NCBI GenBank assembly: GCA_930367205.1 | Contig: OV884009.1 | Span: 106,537,189-106,601,188, forward strand | Direction: 5' to 3' | DNA from: Acanthosoma haemorrhoidale | Taxonomy: Eukaryota; Arthropoda; Insecta; Hemiptera; Acanthosomatidae | Length of the DNA: 64,000 nucleotides | In this document: positions 8,941 to 24,300 of the stretch, in pieces | Numbering within the stretch: position 1 is the first letter of the stretch | Layout of the letters: the number at the start of each line of letters is the position of its first letter | Position numbers and translations under genes: made by a program | Notes under the pieces: generated by a model | What the model was told of the DNA's origin: nothing | Databases searched by the model: none | Seen by the model: the letters and a program-made list of their open reading frames with translations, nothing else

Positions 8941-10160
8941 TATGATATTGATGTATTGTTGGGTGTATTATCATCTTTTTAGCATAAAATGAGTCTTATG
9001 TGAATCTGATTTCTTTGTAGTTTACTGGTGTTTTTTTTTTAAATATATATTGTAATGTTTATTGAATCAATTTTTTTCTGGATGTTTACTGTATTGTCAT
9101 AATTAATAATTGAGGGATTTTTGCTAGGATGGTGTTTCACATTTTGTGATGAACAAGCATTGTAGGTTCAATAATCTTTTGGTGAAGGATTTTCACTGTC
9201 AAGCGGAAATCCTTAACCAAAAAAGTCTTCATGAAAAGCTGATATATTGGATTATCATAATTTTATTACAGTTTGGGCCAATAAAATGTCATCATTTTAA
9301 TATGTATTAAACATTACAAGTATTCAATATATGACTAATAGTAGATTTAGATAAAATTTGTATTCATTTCTAGTTTAAGCAACATGTTATTAAATAAGGT
9401 AAATTTTTCAATTTTTGTTGGAACAAAGCATGCATAAACTAAACTGCGGTTAATAAATATGGGTGCAATGGGGGATTACTATTTATCTGTAGAAGATGGA
9501 ATATTTCTTATAATATCGCTATCTTGTGTAGATTATAATGAGGTCTTTGATAGGGTTATATGACCCATAACTTTGATTAGAGTAAGGGTCAGGATCACCA
9601 ATCCACATTCTGAGGTCATTCTCTGATAACTAGGCTCACCTCATCATATCTATTGCTGGATTATCTTTCTGTTATCCCACTTTTTTTATGTAAGTTTTTT
9701 ATAATATTTATTTTATTTACATTTTTCTATGTTATCTACACAATATGTTTAGTTTTCCTATTATTCAAGTATATCATAATACATAAGAAATATATGGTAG
9801 ATATTTTCTCACTTGCTGTATTGGATATTAGTGTCACTCTTAACTAATTAAACTCAATTTAAAAACAGGCACTTTTGTTAAATTGTGTGCTGCTGGGTCT
9901 TTCTATAATTGCCACTTATTTGCATCATATAGTTACAGTATTCAAATATTTTGTAGTGATTGATGTGGCGAATAAATAGTTAAAATTGGTAACATGGCGA
10001 ATAAAGGCCCAAATGTATTGAGGGAGTAGCTCATAAGAAGTAACACACAAAACTGAATTTATAATTTAGTATTAATTTAAAATTCAGTACCATCTTGATA
10101 ATCTGGCAGTCGATTAGTTTGCACTTTCAGTAATCACATGGTGTGGTGAAACAGGTGTTG
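8941..10160. other. AT-rich non-coding stretch
   Basis: No gene, terminal repeat or RNA motif that I can support. It contains many short A/T runs and chance open frames. Confidence 0.45.
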
Positions 10161-10167
10161 TTTTTTA

Positions 10168-11277
<1,110 letters not shown>

Positions 11278-12211
11278 AAAACAAAAAACAATTAATCATT
11301 ATTTTTCATAAACTTTTTTCATTTAATTTTATTTGTTCTTTGTACCAACATATTTTGTTTTATTTGTACATATTTGCATAGATATTTGTTTCTTTCTGAA
11401 ATACATGTGTACCTTCAAATATAGGGTGACTACACATTGAAGCCGGCTGGCCCGTCTGCTACGTTGCACTGCTCCACTCAAAGATCAAAGAAGACACTCA
11501 CGAGTGTCAGTAAATTGATAAGATCTTAAGAGCTTCTTTCATTATTATTAGATATTTCTCATTATTAATCATTTAAACTCAGAACTAGTTTTATTTATTT
11601 GTCAATTAGTATATGTTTGACAATTTTTTTTTATCAGAGCTCTGACTTTTTTATTATCTATTTTTATATTTTATTAAGATTTCATTTCTTTTGTTAACTC
11701 AATAAATTTCATGTGAGATCTTGATAATTTTTTGTTATGTTGTGTCTGCTTATGTTGACCCAGTGCCTTATGGGTAAAAGACTTTGAGATTCTCTTCGAA
11801 AGGTCTGACTATTTTTGCTGGAGCTCAAATGGCTGGGATTCGAAGATGGTACCTTCTGACTTCCACCCTTCCACACCATCACATATTATGCCTCAACCAT
11901 CCAACAATCTATTCTCTTTAGTGGCTCTCGTTAATTCTCTGAATTGATCACAAAATATGACTTCATACAATGTTTAGTGTAATGATAGTTTTATGGTAAA
12001 TTTAATTTTTATTTTAAAACAAATATTTGTTTGATGGGTTGTGGCCTTGGAGACAAAGAACCGGAAAAGTCGTTGACCCTTACTAATAAAACTAGGTACT
12101 CTATGATGACCCTGCACCTGGAAAATTAACTGCTTCATTCCAGAACCTGGAATACAAATTTGAATATTATGTAATATTTCTGTTAATTATATTTTATTTT
12201 AAATTGTCTAG
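11278..12211. other. GSE1: Stretch upstream of the first visible GSE1-like exon
   Basis: Mostly AT-rich and non-coding. It contains one copy (about 11495-11605) of a repeat also seen near 16540-16640. A short ATG-bearing segment at 11829-11848 followed by GT would be phase-compatible with the exon at 12212, but this is weak. Otherwise I see no 5' coding exon. Confidence 0.35.
11495..11605 (+). repeat. Diverged interspersed repeat, copy 1
   Basis: See the copy at 16540-16640. It sits between the Tigger pseudogene and the first visible GSE1-like exon. Confidence 0.4.
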
Positions 12212-12354
12212 GGATTCAGGATTATCTAGTCTGGAAGAGGTGGGGCCTCCTCCTATGCACAATTCTAACCTTTCCCAGAAACATGATTCAGCTCTCGACC
12301 TTCGTCAGAGTCCTTCAATATCGTCAGCTCCCAATGGTGGCCACTCCAATCCTG
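12212..12354 (+). CDS. GSE1: GSE1-like exon 1 (first visible)
   Basis: Acceptor TTGTCTAG, donor GTACAT. The exon begins with the last base of a codon, so two bases come from an unseen upstream exon. It encodes a Ser/Pro/Asn-rich low-complexity stretch ([33 protein letters not shown]). It ends in phase 1. Confidence 0.85.
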
Positions 12355-15300
12355 GTACATTTATCACTTCACATTATTTATTCTTACTCTTTTTTCTTCA
12401 TTACTCACATATTAATTTAACTTCTAGGTAGTGTTAGCAGTAGCAGCGGCACAGACATCCTGGACTTGTCGATGCCTGATAAGAACTCTAATACCCAGGT
12501 CTGCTATGTTTGTGGGGAAGAACATCGTCGTGGCTCTCTTACTCATATTGGTAGCTGTTCTCTTAATTCTTTCATTTTATCAGTATAAATATCAATGTTT
12601 CATCACAAAAAAAATTCTCTGTGATAACTTTATTAGAAATCACCACTAATTTACTTTATTTTTTGCCCGCTAAAATTATTTTATAATAATTATGGATTAA
12701 ATTAAATTGGATTTTTCAAAAGAAGTAAAAAGTGAAGAAATGATATCAAGATATTCTCTTTTTGAAAACCTATTAAATGTTCATTTGCTGTGACAAAAAA
12801 TACTTAGTTTTATTTGGTAAACAATCTTAGTCCCTGAAAATCACCTTTCCAACAAATTAAAAAAAAATGTAAATAGCTAAAGTATTAAATATTGGAGATA
12901 ATTATAAAACATTAATAGGTGTAAAGTGATCTATGGTTTATGAAATGTTTCAGGAGCAAGGCTCCCTAATCAGCCATTTTTCCCATCACTGATGCTTCAT
13001 CCACGCCCGTCTCGCTCAAGACCTATGGATTCTGCAGGTCGTGTCCTAGCTTGCTCTGTTTGTCACCAGCATCTGTTGCACCAGTGGCAGGTCAAACAAT
13101 TACACTTACTGCTCTTATCTAACTCTCTTAACATATTATTTTATATCTCATAGTTACTCAGTCATTTTTAAACAGCCTTAAATCTTAAGAAATTAGTCAA
13201 TCTATAATCATTCAGTACTGTTCTGTTTTTATTTTTTAACATCAACATCAAATTTTCCTTGATATTTCCATTTTGCTTTCTTCTCAGTTTTCAAGGGAAC
13301 TTGAGAGTGGTGGTATAACTGTTACAAGCGTTTATGGCTTATACAACAAATGAAGCCTGATAGAAGATAAAATTTGTTTATTTTAAAACCCATTAAATTA
13401 CCCTGTGAGTTCATCTTCATCATCATCTGTGAATATATAAATGAGTAAAAGAGTTTGTTGGAAAATTGGCTGGTATAGCTTAACAAAAATCTAACATCTC
13501 TCTTTCATCAACTTAAGTCGATTTCCGAACAAACTGTTCTACTCATTCAGAAAATTAACATTTGTTGTGTTGATCATAATGTGTTATAATTGTTTGTTTG
13601 ATTTTAGAATAAATTATGCATTGATTTTTAATTTATTTTTCATCTATATTAACTACTTATCACTCTTATAATTATTAAGTATATTTTTCCATTCCATCAT
13701 TCTATTTTCTAAAATTGTATTATGAAGAAGCAGAGGAGGATGAATTGATTTGAGACTTGGCCGATTTTAATACAAGAAGGCTCTAAATTTTATTTAGTGA
13801 AATATGATGAATGAAAAATCCTTTGATTTATTTATTTGGCTTTCGCTTGTTTTTCCCTTGCAAAAAACTTTAATACATTAAACTAAAATACGATTTTCAG
13901 TGGCAAAGCTGGTTTAACAGATATAATGAAGTATTTTTGTTCTAAAATACCAAGTGCTTTTTTTTATTAATCATTTAATAAGTTAGTATGAAATTCTCAT
14001 GGACCCTCCTCCCTTTTTTTATGTGGTTTCTTTACTTCCTGCATCCTTTATTTTATTTATTTTACAATTAATGTGAAAAATTTTATTCTGTAAAAATAAA
14101 AAATTCATTATTTTAATGGAACCCATTTTTCCCCAAATAATGGAAGGTTAGTTGTCTTTAGATCAACTTGTTATTGTTAAGGGGGGAGTAGTCGCAGGAT
14201 AAACAGACATTTATTATTGTTAGCTGTCGGAATGTTAAGGTAAGGTGACGCCCGCCGCGGGCTAGGGTCTCTACGACCCGGCTGCTGTCCGCTAAGCGTC
14301 AAGAAATAAATAAAATGGGTGGACCTGTGGTCTTTGACCTTTGCTGGTGGCCTAGTTGGCGGGCAAATTTATTCGTATTGATTTGACTCCATATGATCTT
14401 ATAAGGTGTACCCCGACAGGGTAGGTATTATAGGTAGTTTATGCGGTCTTGGAATGACCATGAATTCACACTCAGTATTTAAGGGTAGGCGAAAACTGTC
14501 CGGATCCCAAAGGCGAATGTGAACCGGAGAGAGGCCCCATGGATCGCTGGGGGAGACACTACTAGGTAAAGTTTATAGGGCCCCAGTGACTATCGTCCGC
14601 AAGGAAGAGATCTCTTCCAAGGAGGTACTAGTTTTAGCAACACGGAAGGCCGAGAATCCCACTAGGAAGGTTTGGGGTCTGACAAAGCCGGACTAAAACA
14701 GCAAGGTTAGGAAAGAGAGATGCAGAGATAGTTCAATAAGAAAGCCATTACTCAAGTAGAGCAGCAAGCGTCAGTGTAGAGAGAGCAGTGTTCACTTCAG
14801 GTGCCGGGTTCTGAGAATATGGGAAAAAGCCCCTAATCTCGGCCTTATATAGGCAGGTCAGTGGCGGTGCTACACCCTAGGCCAAGAAGAGGGGAACTTC
14901 TATTTATTCATGGTGAAGAAGTTGGTACAACATTTATATTATATGATTTAATTGTGTTGCTTAGGCTTACCAGGCCCAGGGGATCGCACACTCAGAGAGG
15001 AACTACGTCCTCAGAAAGAGAGTAGCACCTCCCCAGCATGTCAGCGAAGCATCCACTTGCTCTATCTGTGGTACTGAGTCTGGTGGCTTCTATCAACAAG
15101 GCAATGCTCAGGTTAGTACTTGTCACATGCTCACAAATTTATCCTTACCTAGATCCTAGCCTTCCTCATAGGTCATCAGTGAAACATATCCCTTTTTATC
15201 AGGGATGCAAATAGTTTTAGATTTTTTCAAAACAATAAAAAAGTTTTAACCATTTATAGGAACAACTTTGTTTCTGATATTGCACAAAAAAATATCAATA

Positions 15301-18300
15301 ATAAACTTAATATAGTTCATACGTTAAAATGATAAAAGCTCATTTACTTTTGATTTATATCTGAATGCACTGCACTAGTTAGGGCAGCGGCCCCTGCTTG
15401 AATTAGAATGTACAATATCTATTTTATTTGTATGTATCTGTAAGGGTAAATTTTGTTATCGTTCAGACAAATACATATTTCAAAAGGGATTAAGGAGTTT
15501 ACATTTTTTTAAAAACTTTTTCCTAACAAATTTTGGAAATACTAATTGTGAAAATACTTTATATTTGATAAGTATAAAAAAAATTTAATCAATAACTTCT
15601 ATTGAAAATAAAAATTTTATTTTTCCAATATGAAATTAACAGTTCAAATGTAATATTTTTAAAAACACTAATAATCATTACTTATCCCTGCTTTTTATGG
15701 AATTTATGACTAAAAAAAGCATTATCATTAAAGTTTGCCAGTCAGATGTTCTTTCCTCTATGCAATCCCTGCGTAATGGCCTGTCACTATTTTTATCTTC
15801 AACTGACAATTATCAACTTGAATTGATGAGCTTTATCTAATGTTAACCCATACTTTATTAACTTTGTTCTCTCCAATGTTTTAAACAAGTTAAAGACTAC
15901 AATGCCAAAATAAATTTAAAGATATTCCAATATTTTTATTTATCCATTATTTATTGTATACTTGATATATTTTTAAATACAATAAAACAATAATTAAAAA
16001 CTAAATTATTCTCCATCTTCCAATTTTTTTACCAATTATAACTTTTTTATGTTATATGCAATTCTGTAAATTATTTATCATAGAATGTAATCGTTGTTAT
16101 TATTATGTGTACCATATGTAGTAGATATTTGACTTGTTAAAGCTCAATATCTATGTTAACAATATTTAATATTTTAATGTAGTATTTTAGTTATAGATAG
16201 TTAATTTTGTTTCAATGTGATTTAGTGTTTATTTGTTTAGATTATTACATACTAAGTTTTCTTTTATTATTATTCTTTCATACTATATTTTATATTTGTT
16301 TACTGTTGAAATTGTTGATGATTTCATAAATAGATTAGTCCTATTTTTTTTTATTTCTTATATTTTATATTTGCATTATCAATATTTTGTTAAGTTCCAT
16401 TGGAGAATTATTTATTATGAACAATTTGAGTGATACATTATCAGACAGGTTGTTTACATCTCCTGTTGTGCCTACTTTGTTTATGGCCTGTAAAAGATTA
16501 AGAACTGCCTACAGCACACTCTTTGTAAACATTATATCCGACGAGACCTCACGAGCATTAGTCACTTAAATATATAAGGGCTTTAGAGACACTTTCATTA
16601 TTAATATTATAAACTTAGACATAGTTTTATTTATTTGTTAACATGACAGCTTACAGCTGTCGAAAGTGCTTTTTCAATAAAGAAAAAATTTTCAGTTGTA
16701 GAAAGACAATTGAAATATTTTGTTGTTTTGTATGACATTGATTTTGATCATTTGTTAAGGTTTGTGCAAACTGTTACAACAAGTCGCATAAGCCTGCATT
16801 AGAGAGAAAATCTTCCCCTGCTTCAAAATCTCCTGACATCCGCTTCCGACCCTATGAAATGTCTAAACCAACTGTTAAACCAGTAAGTTTTTTTTTATTT
16901 ACATAATTTTTTGTAATAAGTCATTTAACTATAGAGAGAGAGAGCATCATACATAATCTATTATTGAGTTGAATAGTTTGTTAGATCAGATTAGGTCGTT
17001 GAAAAAATCAAACTCTTTCATCAAATTTGTTAATAGACATTTTTTTGACATAGTATTTGCATTTGTATTTGGATCAGGTCCTGATAACATGAAAAGAATG
17101 TAGGTGTTAAACATGATTAGTAATAATAAAAACAACAGTCTGCTAGTTGGTCATAAATTATATTTAAAAATAAATTAAGCAATATCTCCCTGTGAGAATT
17201 TGATAAAGATGTGATGATCAATACAGAAAATGGTAACAAAAGGTGTTTTATGTAATAACAAAAATTATGTTGTAAATAAGGTAGGAGTGGAATAAACATA
17301 CAATTTTTATGGTTATCATTTTAAAATACATAAAAGAACCGATATACAGCATTAGTGTGTTAATAGATGTGGACATAATTTGATTTACTTACCTTGTATG
17401 AGGAGGTTGGTGTCGACTGTTAAAAACAATTTAAAAGAACTCAAGAAGCAGAGAGAGAGGAAAGATAATAAAGGCAACTGGTTTGGGTGAAAAGGCTTGT
17501 ATAAAACAATGCCTGCATTTGAAGAGGCCGAGTGGGGGAGGGAGGTGTTAGATGAATCATTGCTAAAAAAAGGCAATGTTTCACGAACGCAGAACTATCG
17601 ATTCTGTTATTTAGTATATCTCAATAGTATTGGTTGATCTGTTTATAAATGCATTTTTTAGTTTTCCCAATATTAAAGAGAAAAATTCAGTGTTGAGATG
17701 TGTTAAAACGTAAAATGTTTTGACCTGCCCTGTCAGGTACCTTGAGCATTAAAACAGACACACTGGAAAGCCCCAAGCCTATTGGAAGATCTAGGCCTTA
17801 ATTAAGACCCTTGGTACTTAAAACCAGATGTACAGAATTTTTGAGGACACGAGGAAGTATCCAATTTTTTTAGTGGGGGCAGATGAGTACTTATAGGAGA
17901 GAATCAAATCCTAAGCTCCCTTGCCAGTCTTAGCACAGAAAATCCCCTTGTTAAACTACATCCAGCAGCTAGCCAGAAGCTCAAGCCTCAAGGCAACAAT
18001 TTCGTTAACCTGCATGCAGGCTTTCGACTCTTGTCCCATGGGACACTCATTGCATGCAGCAGTTCTGCACGATGCTGGCTTCCTGAACAACCGATTGCTA
18101 CAGGTGTGGGTAGGTGATAGCCTCTCTGAAGCTGTGCTTCTGACCTGTGGAGTACCTCAGGGAGCTGGGCTGACCCCAGTGCTTTTCAACGTCTCTGAAA
18201 TTGTTGGAGGCCAGTTTAAGAATACTACATTTGCTGCTTTCGCAGACGACATTGCAGTGTACAGTACCAGCACGACTGCCAAGAGAGCTCATCGACAGGC

Positions 18301-21300
18301 CGAATCAGCTAGCAACCAGATCAGTGTTAGACTGGGGAAGCTCAACATTACAATGAACACCGAAAAGACTGACTGTGTGATATTCTCATTCCAGAAGGGA
18401 AAGAAACCGCTGCCTACTTCCTACACTGTAGGAACTCAGAAAAATTCTCCCACCAAAAGTATTGTATACTTGGGCATAAAAATAGACCATTATTGCTGTT
18501 TTTGTGGCCATTTTACAAACAAACTGAAATAAGTACATTTGAAGTCTTACTGGGTCTCACACTTGTTGATATTCCTCAATCTTCATGCTGATAATACACA
18601 AGGGCCTACTCAGGCTAGCTCTACTGTACGGTGCACCGCTATTTAGTCATCTGACCGAAGTGGCTCCAACAATTTAATAACGTCATACTCATGAAAGTGG
18701 TCTGACATAAAACGGCACCAAAACTTTTGATTCATCTACAGTGGATGAGTTCATTCACCATAGGCATATCAAATCCTTTGACTCTTAATTCAACCTGGTG
18801 ATGATTCCTAATCAACCAACCATGTGTACAACACGATGTTCCCACCTCCATTCCCTCATCAATGGCGGCAGACAGTCGAAGCGGGCACTTACCAGGCTTA
18901 AGTTAGTTAGTAAGTTAGTTTTAGGCCCTCTCTCTGTAATCTGAAGGTGAGCCCATCACCTGGTCCTATTGCATTGTGTTCATTCTTTTAACTATAATCC
19001 GAATTGTTGTTAAATTGTAAGAACTACTTAAAATCCATGTTAGCATTGCAGTACAAGGAGCCCACTTTAGCTCAATATGTATGATTTTGTATATATTTAG
19101 TTTTTAATAAATAAATAGGGGTTAAGAAGAAAAAAAAACTCAGCTCTCTTTCTTATTCCTGGAGCTGGTACGTCTGGATCCTTCTTCTTAGCCCGGAGGT
19201 CTGGGTGTGACTGAGTCAGCAGCTGTGAGGTCGGTTATGGCCAGTCAGGAGAGGTCAACCCACATGAGAACCTGACAGACAACAGCAGATAAGAATTTAG
19301 GAGAAGACAAAGCCTTTACAACAACCAACAGCGCAGAATATTCTTTTTATATTATTAGGTATTTATTATTTTTATATTAATTTGTAATTGTGAAACATTT
19401 AAGAATAACTTAATACATGTGTACCAAGATCATTATGAACCCTGAGATGTCTCATACTAAATTTTAAAATAAACTGTTATCTTTTATAAAGTCTTTTCTT
19501 TCTTTCCTATTGATAAATAAAAGAATATTTAATCGTGAATAATAAGAATCACGGCAATTTACAGTATGTACGAAGGTTCTTTAGTATAGAAAATAGTTTG
19601 TTTATTTTTTTGGTTTTCAGGCCAATTTGTTGTAAAAGATATGCTAGTTTTAAGTGAGAGATCGAAACAATTAGTATGTTGATGTGAGGTGTTAAAAGGC
19701 ATAATTTAGGTTGAATGGGGGGTGGTAAAATAAATAGATAAGAGTTGATTAGAGGGATTGAGTATTGGTTGGTGAATGAGATGTTGATAAAAAGTTTTTT
19801 TTTGTGGAAAGAGACTAAAGTGGGCTATAAGGTTTGAGGTGGTATCTGTTTTATGATTTGTATATTGCCTTGGCAAGTAATTGAGAATATGTTATGTGTA
19901 AATAGGTTTAGTATACTAAACACTAATGATATTGCTATCACTATTTCTTATTAGGAGAAGGTCTAAAATGAGTAGTTGGTTGTTAGCTTAGACTTAGTAA
20001 AATTTAGGCGGGGATGACAGGAATTGAATGGTATTTAGAATGGATGTGAGATATTTTGGGTCTAGGACCACTAACATCTACGTACTTTTTGATAAAAAGA
20101 ATCTGGTGAGGAAATTTCTTGAGGGTGGTATCCAGGTCAGTCATGTCAATGATAGGTATGTCTGGAGCTAAACAGTTTCCCATTCCATGGTCTTCAACTT
20201 GTTTAAAGAACCTTGGATTAAAACTGAACTAACTTGAGTTGCAACAAGGCTTAAAAATAGCAGCAGAAAACAAATTTGTAGGGATGTTAAGAGAAGGCTG
20301 GATAGTGCCCCAAGTGTTGGAGATCAAATTAATCGCTGTTTTTACATTTGTATAGAAAGTTGTGAAGAGGGTAGTTAACATCACAGTATGAGAGAATGAA
20401 ATGTTGGGGTATTGCAACAGACTCTTTGAAAAATATGAGTTTGAAATAATTTTTTCATAAGTTTTAAAATGTGATGGTCTGAATTGTAGGTAGGATAAGT
20501 TTACTGAGCTAAGAGAGACTAGATAATTGAAGTATTGGGGCAGAGGGAATGCTGGGTTTGTAAATTTAGGGAGGCCATCAGCTTGGGGGCATTAAGTGTT
20601 ATGGGATATCAGAGAGAATATAATCTAAATGTTTTAGTTTAAGTGTTTTTTTAATTAATTAAATAAAATAAAATATAGTAAGTAATTTGAGGATGTGTTT
20701 GTTGAACGTTTGGAGTGGTAAAGTAAAATCTTTAGATTTAGTTAATAAGTGAATGTATCTTTGAAAATATCTATTTTGTCCAGGTAATCTTCATTGTTAA
20801 TTATAACTGTCATGTTACCTTTGTTAGCATTGATAACAAGTTATTATGTGATTTGAGAAACTTTCATGTGGTTATGAGATCTGTATTAAAGTGTTAAGAG
20901 AAAATATGTGGTAGTTGCTACTCATGTGGATGGTATATACTCTTGGCTAGAAATGAACTCACTGTATCATCTTTTATAATATATGTTCCTAATATATTAA
21001 TTAGTTAATTCAGAATTTTGTGTGAATTTGAATTGTAGTATCATTATGGATAGGGCCAAGCTCTAAGTATACTTTTCATTATTATTTAAAAAAAGAAATA
21101 ACATACACTCTTAATCACATTATTTAAAATTTTTCAACAGTCAAATTGAAAGGTGAAGTTTGTGGTATTGGCGATGGAAGTTATAGCTTATTATTATTAC
21201 TCTATTACTAAATAAGGAAATATACAATTTCACAGAGTTCATCGACTACATCGAAGGATACATTGAGCAATCAATCTGGATCTAACTTCCGCTGCCCTGT

Positions 21301-24300
21301 CTGTTGCAACATGGCTGTTCGCCATGAGTCCCAATGGTTACCATCTGCACCAGAGGGTGTAAACTCCCATGCAATGCATTTCCCATGGCTGGCAAGTATT
21401 TTTTATATCATTATTGTTAGCAAATTTATAGTTTACTATTTATAGTATTACATTTTAGTATATACCAAGTGATACCTATTATAAAATATTCAACTGACCT
21501 GAAATTTTTAAGGATATTCCACAATCCCTCAGAATGTGCTAATTAGTTTTTTATTATTAATGCAGTTTTTGTTATTTATGCAGGAATAGTTCACAGGCAG
21601 AGCACCAGATCAGACTTTCAGAAGGTCCCTGTTAAGATTTTTCTCCTGGGCTAACAATAATTAGCTTTTAGTTTAAATAAAAAAAAAAATGGCTGTAGCA
21701 AAAATAAATTTACCATTAAAGTATCCCTGATAAACCTTAACAATTTATCAAGTCCCTGCTTAAAACCTATTTAAGTTTTAAAGTTCTGATTATTTTGTCA
21801 TCGTTAGGGATACATTGAAGACCGTAACCCAAAAACAATTTTATCCAAAAAATAATAGTTTTTGGAACCAGCAATAGAAGTTGCCCATTTAATTTTTTTC
21901 AGGCTGGGTTTTTTATGTCTGTTTGAGCTACTTATAGTTATTTTTATTTATTTATAAGCCTATCTACAGTGAATAAGATGGTGTAATTATAATGGAGTAT
22001 TTTTTGTCAAACTATTCACTATTAGTTTTTTAGACTAAATTTGCACAAGTAATTCAATCAGTAAAAAAAAAAAAAAAGTGAGGCTACTGATACTTTGATC
22101 AACTAATATTATAAGTTACTAAAAGCTTGTTTGCACATGTTATCATTATATAAAAATATAAAATATTTTGAATGTACATTGTTTTTAAATCATGTCAAAC
22201 TATCTCTCAGTAACTTAAATTAAGGGGTGTGTGGTTGCAATCCTTCAGTTATTGCAAAAGTTGGCCAAAGAGAATTAATACTAAGAAGATCATGCAGGAC
22301 TAGCTCTTTTTGTAGAGCACCCAACTGGATATTGGGGAGGTCCTGGGTTTGAGTCCCTGACCTTACCAGTATATTTTTTCTATGGCTCAAATAAGTGGGA
22401 TCTATAGCACATCAAAAAATGACAAATTAATTATATTTATTTAAATTCTTAGTTGAAAGTCGGCTGTTTTGGATCAACACAAAAATAAAAAAAGGAGGAC
22501 TCATTAATTATCCTCACCTGGTATCTGCTACAACAGCTTTTCTATCCTCACCCTAACTGCTGTGGCCAACTGTCACAGTGCAATCTTAAGCTTAGTCCAC
22601 ACCAAACATTGTTGCAGGGCTGCCCCAATTAGATGTCCCGTGTCTGTTCAGGGCTGTCCTCTTGTTAGTCCCGAATTCTGTAGTGGATATGTGTGATATC
22701 CCAAAAGCAGTAGATAATTGGAAGATCTTCAATTAGTTTTATAGAAACTTCAGTCGTCCACATATTGTCAAATATAAATTACAGCATAAAACACGGCAGA
22801 TGACAATAACACTGTGCCGTACCAGACTGAGCCAAATTTCCCCCCGAATAAGTCCAGACTAGCAATGTTACGCAACATTGTTTCAGATAATCTCTTTCGA
22901 TGGGTCTCAAAATCGTATATCACGTAGACCCGCATTATACTCCGAGGACATGTTGCGGGGCTGAATCGCAGCAGAGCTAGCTGATTCAGCCCCACAACAA
23001 AGACACACAGCATTGATTCCGGTTGTGGACTAAACTTAAGATTTCTAAATGTTGAGTTTATTTGTTTTGCAGAATGGCTTGGAAGGTTCCCAGTCAGATA
23101 GCTGCGGAAGGGTGCTGGTTTGTAGGGGATGTGTCATGCACTTGGCTGTTCAGTGGGATGCTATGGAAGCTGAGAGAGCACCATTGGAGTCTAGGAGGTA
23201 ACAGATTATACAAGAAAAGGATTCTATGCATTGCTACAAAAAACATTACTTTTATCATGAGGATATTTTATAATTTGTTTTCATTAATCACAATGTATGT
23301 AAGTAGTTGTTTGAAATTGGCTTAGTTTTTGTAAAGTTTATGTTGAAGAAGATTTCAAGTAATAGTTTTTATTTTTAAAGAATATTGTATTTTAGAGTAA
23401 AGAAGTTAATTTTAGAAAAGGAATATGGTGTTAGAGGAAGCAGGAAACGGTTTGTTATTAGTAGTTAATTTGCTTTCCACATAATTCCCACTCCTTTATT
23501 CTGATCCCAAATCTTGGTCATTTACCTCAATATATGATCTACTTACACGGCTTAAGATTATATTGAGGATGCTGTTGAAGAATATAAAGATCTGTATTGC
23601 GAGCTTGAAAAATATCTTATATTATTTCTATTTATTATATTATTATTATTACTAAATTTGTTAAATTTAATTAACTTTTTTTTAAATGAGATGAAAAAAC
23701 AAGTTTTATTCTGGGACATTGTCACCTAAGAATAACAAGAAGGAACAAAATGGGAATGTCTAGCTGACAAAAAAAAAAAGTGTGTGATAAAGCTGTTTGA
23801 ATGTACAGAAAATGAGAATTGAGGTCATTGGGAGAAATATTGGAAACAGGAGAGGTGTTAAGTTTACAAGAAAATAATTGCAGATGAGGTCCCATTTGAT
23901 GTAAGGCTGTTGCTGAGGATAAAAGCTCGCAAACAAATTTTGATTGGGGAAGGCGGACTTGGGACTGAGTGAGGTGAAGGGTTTTAAAGAGGGATTAATC
24001 TTCAGGATTCCTGGTGCCCTGGGAAGGTGGGATAAACCTCCTTGCTGCGTCAATGATTAATTAATGGAATTTGCCACAATGAGTAGGGAAGGATTGGGTG
24101 TTAACATGGTATGCTATTAGGATACTACTCGGGAGAAAGAGTTAAGACAAAAATATAAAGGAAAGCGAGGAGCTTAAAATAGTCATAAAGAAGGAAGAGA
24201 GTTAAATATGAAAAGACTTAGTACATAGTATGCTGTGGTTGGAAGTAATATGATATAATTTGAGTATAGACAGAATATAATAAAAACTAGAAACTAAAAT

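Noticed and set aside
17921..18532. An exon of the host gene
   Set aside because: It encodes LINE RT motifs, has no matching splice phases, and exons 5 and 6 already join in phase 0.
20229..20417. Minus-strand frame in intron 5 as a LINE RT piece
   Set aside because: A few residues look RT-like, but no catalytic or ordered motifs could be followed, so it is left as unassigned intron.
22288..22372. A functional tRNA gene
   Set aside because: A- and B-box-like parts are present but the cloverleaf arms do not pair well, and the sequence runs on into a SINE body. The same holds for the copies at 26662, 28073, 30991 and 39748.
22582..23043. Calling the 462-bp element piggyBac-like because TTAA lies in its ends
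   Set aside because: TTAA sits inside the inverted repeat, the ends do not have the usual CCC start, and no clean TTAA duplication borders the element.
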